Assembly: GCA_017649645.1 (NCBI GenBank)
Contig: JAGCGK010000151.1
Location: 1-64,000, forward strand
DNA from: Clostridiales bacterium
Lineage (GTDB): Bacteria; Bacillota; Clostridia; Saccharofermentanales; Saccharofermentanaceae
DNA: 64,000 nucleotides
Direction: 5' to 3'
Shown here: positions 63,142 through 64,000 of the stretch, piece after piece
Position numbering within the stretch: the first letter of the stretch is position 1
Layout of the letters: every line of letters starts with the position of its first letter
Notes under the pieces: generated by a model
The model's input: only the letters and a program-made list of their open reading frames with translations
What the model was told of the DNA's origin: nothing
Database searches by the model: none
Made by a program: the position numbers and the translations under genes

Positions 63142-64000
63142 CTTCTACCCCATCTTCGAAAAATTCGACTTTTCGCTTCGCCACTTCCTCATGATCTCTT
63201 ATATAGATCAGAACGTCCTTCGGGGATGAGAATCTCTCGAACCTTCCGCCTTCGTAGATCCTCTTGCTGACGCTTCCTGCGCCGAGCGCGATGACATTTC
63301 TCCTGTCGCTCATCATCGCCACATTATAGACGCACTCCATACCCTGAAGCGCGAACCCCACGTTCTCGAGTCCGTGACTCGTATCTTTTTGCCTGTACAT
63401 ATAATACGGCTTATATCCCTTGCATTCAAGCATTTGATAAGCCTTCCGGAGCACCTCGTCGAGCCTGTCGTCGCCGCCCAGGACTTCCTTCCTGCTCAGC
63501 GCCGCACGCCTCTTTTTATATAGCGTATGGATGGTGATATTTTCAGGCTTCAGCTCCAGCAACCCCTGAACCGACCTCAAAAGTTCCTCCGGCTCCTTAT
63601 CTAGTCCCGCGATCAGGTCCGTATTTATTATCTCGAACCCCATCTTCCTTGCCTTCTCGAAAACACTGTAAAACTCATCGACCGTGTGCTTCCTGTTAAA
63701 CCTTCTTAGGGTCTCATCGCACAAAGTCTGCGGATTGATGCATATCCTTTGAACCCCGATCTCCTTCATCGCAAAAAGCTTTCCGTCCGTTATCGTATCA
63801 GGCCTTCCCGCCTCCACGGTGATCTCGGTCTTCTCGTCGATCGGCATATATTCTTTGATGGCCTTCATGACTTTGGAAAAATCCTCATCCTCGAAAACAG
63901 TCGGCGTTCCGCCTCCCACATATAAAGACGCCGGCTTTCTGATCCTCGGACCCACATAAGCTATCTCATCCTTAAGCGCCTCAGCATATTCCCCAAGTCT
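63122..64000 (-). CDS. hemZ: HemZ-like radical SAM coproporphyrinogen dehydrogenase, partial
   Basis: The gene runs off the right edge; the 5' part with the Cx3CxxC cluster site is outside. The visible part starts in YVGPRIRKPASLYVGGGTPT and contains INPQTLCDETLRRFNRKHT, NTDLIAGLDKEP and YYMYRQKDTSHGLENVGF, which mark the HemZ/HemN family. HemZ oxidatively decarboxylates coproporphyrinogen III, or acts on another substrate in strains without a full heme pathway. Overlaps the next gene by 20 bases and is the first visible gene of the operon. Confidence 0.88.
   Translation of the reverse strand, partial: RLGEYAEALKDEIAYVGPRIRKPASLYVGGGTPTVFEDEDFSKVMKAIKEYMPIDEKTEITVEAGRPDTITDGKLFAMKEIGVQRICINPQTLCDETLRRFNRKHTVDEFYSVFEKARKMGFEIINTDLIAGLDKEPEELLRSVQGLLELKPENITIHTLYKKRRAALSRKEVLGGDDRLDEVLRKAYQMLECKGYKPYYMYRQKDTSHGLENVGFALQGMECVYNVAMMSDRRNVIALGAGSVSKRIYEGGRFERFSSPKDVLIYIRDHEEVAKRKVEFFEDGVEDEVSEM

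Overview
The window looks like chromosomal DNA of an anaerobic, gut- or rumen-type Clostridia (Eubacteriales). Supporting signs are the Gram-positive RBSs, many lipobox lipoproteins, a secreted dockerin protein, reverse rubrerythrin next to rubredoxin, a DUF5688 protein, HemZ, and a medium G+C content. The exact lineage cannot be fixed from the sequence. There is no rRNA, CRISPR array or prophage. Most genes are on the minus strand.

Layout. 0-9 kb: a methyltransferase, an acidic lipoprotein, a response regulator/histidine kinase/CPBP protease group, an orphan secreted dockerin, a MATE transporter and small envelope proteins. 9-26 kb: an accessory stretch with a nuclease-plus-P-loop DUF2075 protein, two AAA/DUF4143 ATPases, P-loop kinases, several lipoproteins and at least five broken or truncated genes. 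It also holds the first copy of a beta-helix surface protein with a short downstream peptide gene. 25.6-32.5 kb: housekeeping genes (lysS, greA, guaB, a pepP-like gene, an alpha/beta hydrolase with a Cys nucleophile, a hexapeptide acyltransferase). 32.6-41 kb: a Thr/Pro-rich pilin-like wall protein, then two tandem copies of a unit [small membrane protein - beta-helix protein - short peptide], with an IS200/IS605 tnpA fragment between them. 41-47.5 kb: rubredoxin, reverse rubrerythrin, thioredoxin, DJ-1/PfpI, GH1 glycosidase, DUF5688 and an acyl-CoA synthetase. 47.6-54.5 kb: four paralogous acyltransferase-3 membrane proteins interleaved with three near-identical tRNA-Pro genes; one tRNA has an AGG anticodon. 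55-64 kb: a tightly packed operon (hemZ, zinc-ribbon protein, transglutaminase, Asp/Glu racemase, adenylation enzyme, carrier protein, MBOAT, SGNH-like protein, lipoprotein) resembling a dlt/alginate-acetylation pathway.

The main theme is the cell surface. The four O-acyltransferases and the dlt-like operon probably modify wall or capsular polymers, while the beta-helix and pilin-like proteins are exported surface proteins. The best candidates for something undescribed are: (1) the beta-helix/peptide cassette, present three times, whose peptides share a (A/S)PE(I/L)(E/D)(I/L)IK block and a C-terminal EGE block; (2) the racemase-containing dlt-like operon, with altered residues at the expected D-Ala pocket and at the hydrolase nucleophile; (3) a ten-base word, TTCTCGAAAA/TTTTCGAGAA, counted by eye 17 times in 64 kb; (4) the tRNA-Pro/acyltransferase tandem array.
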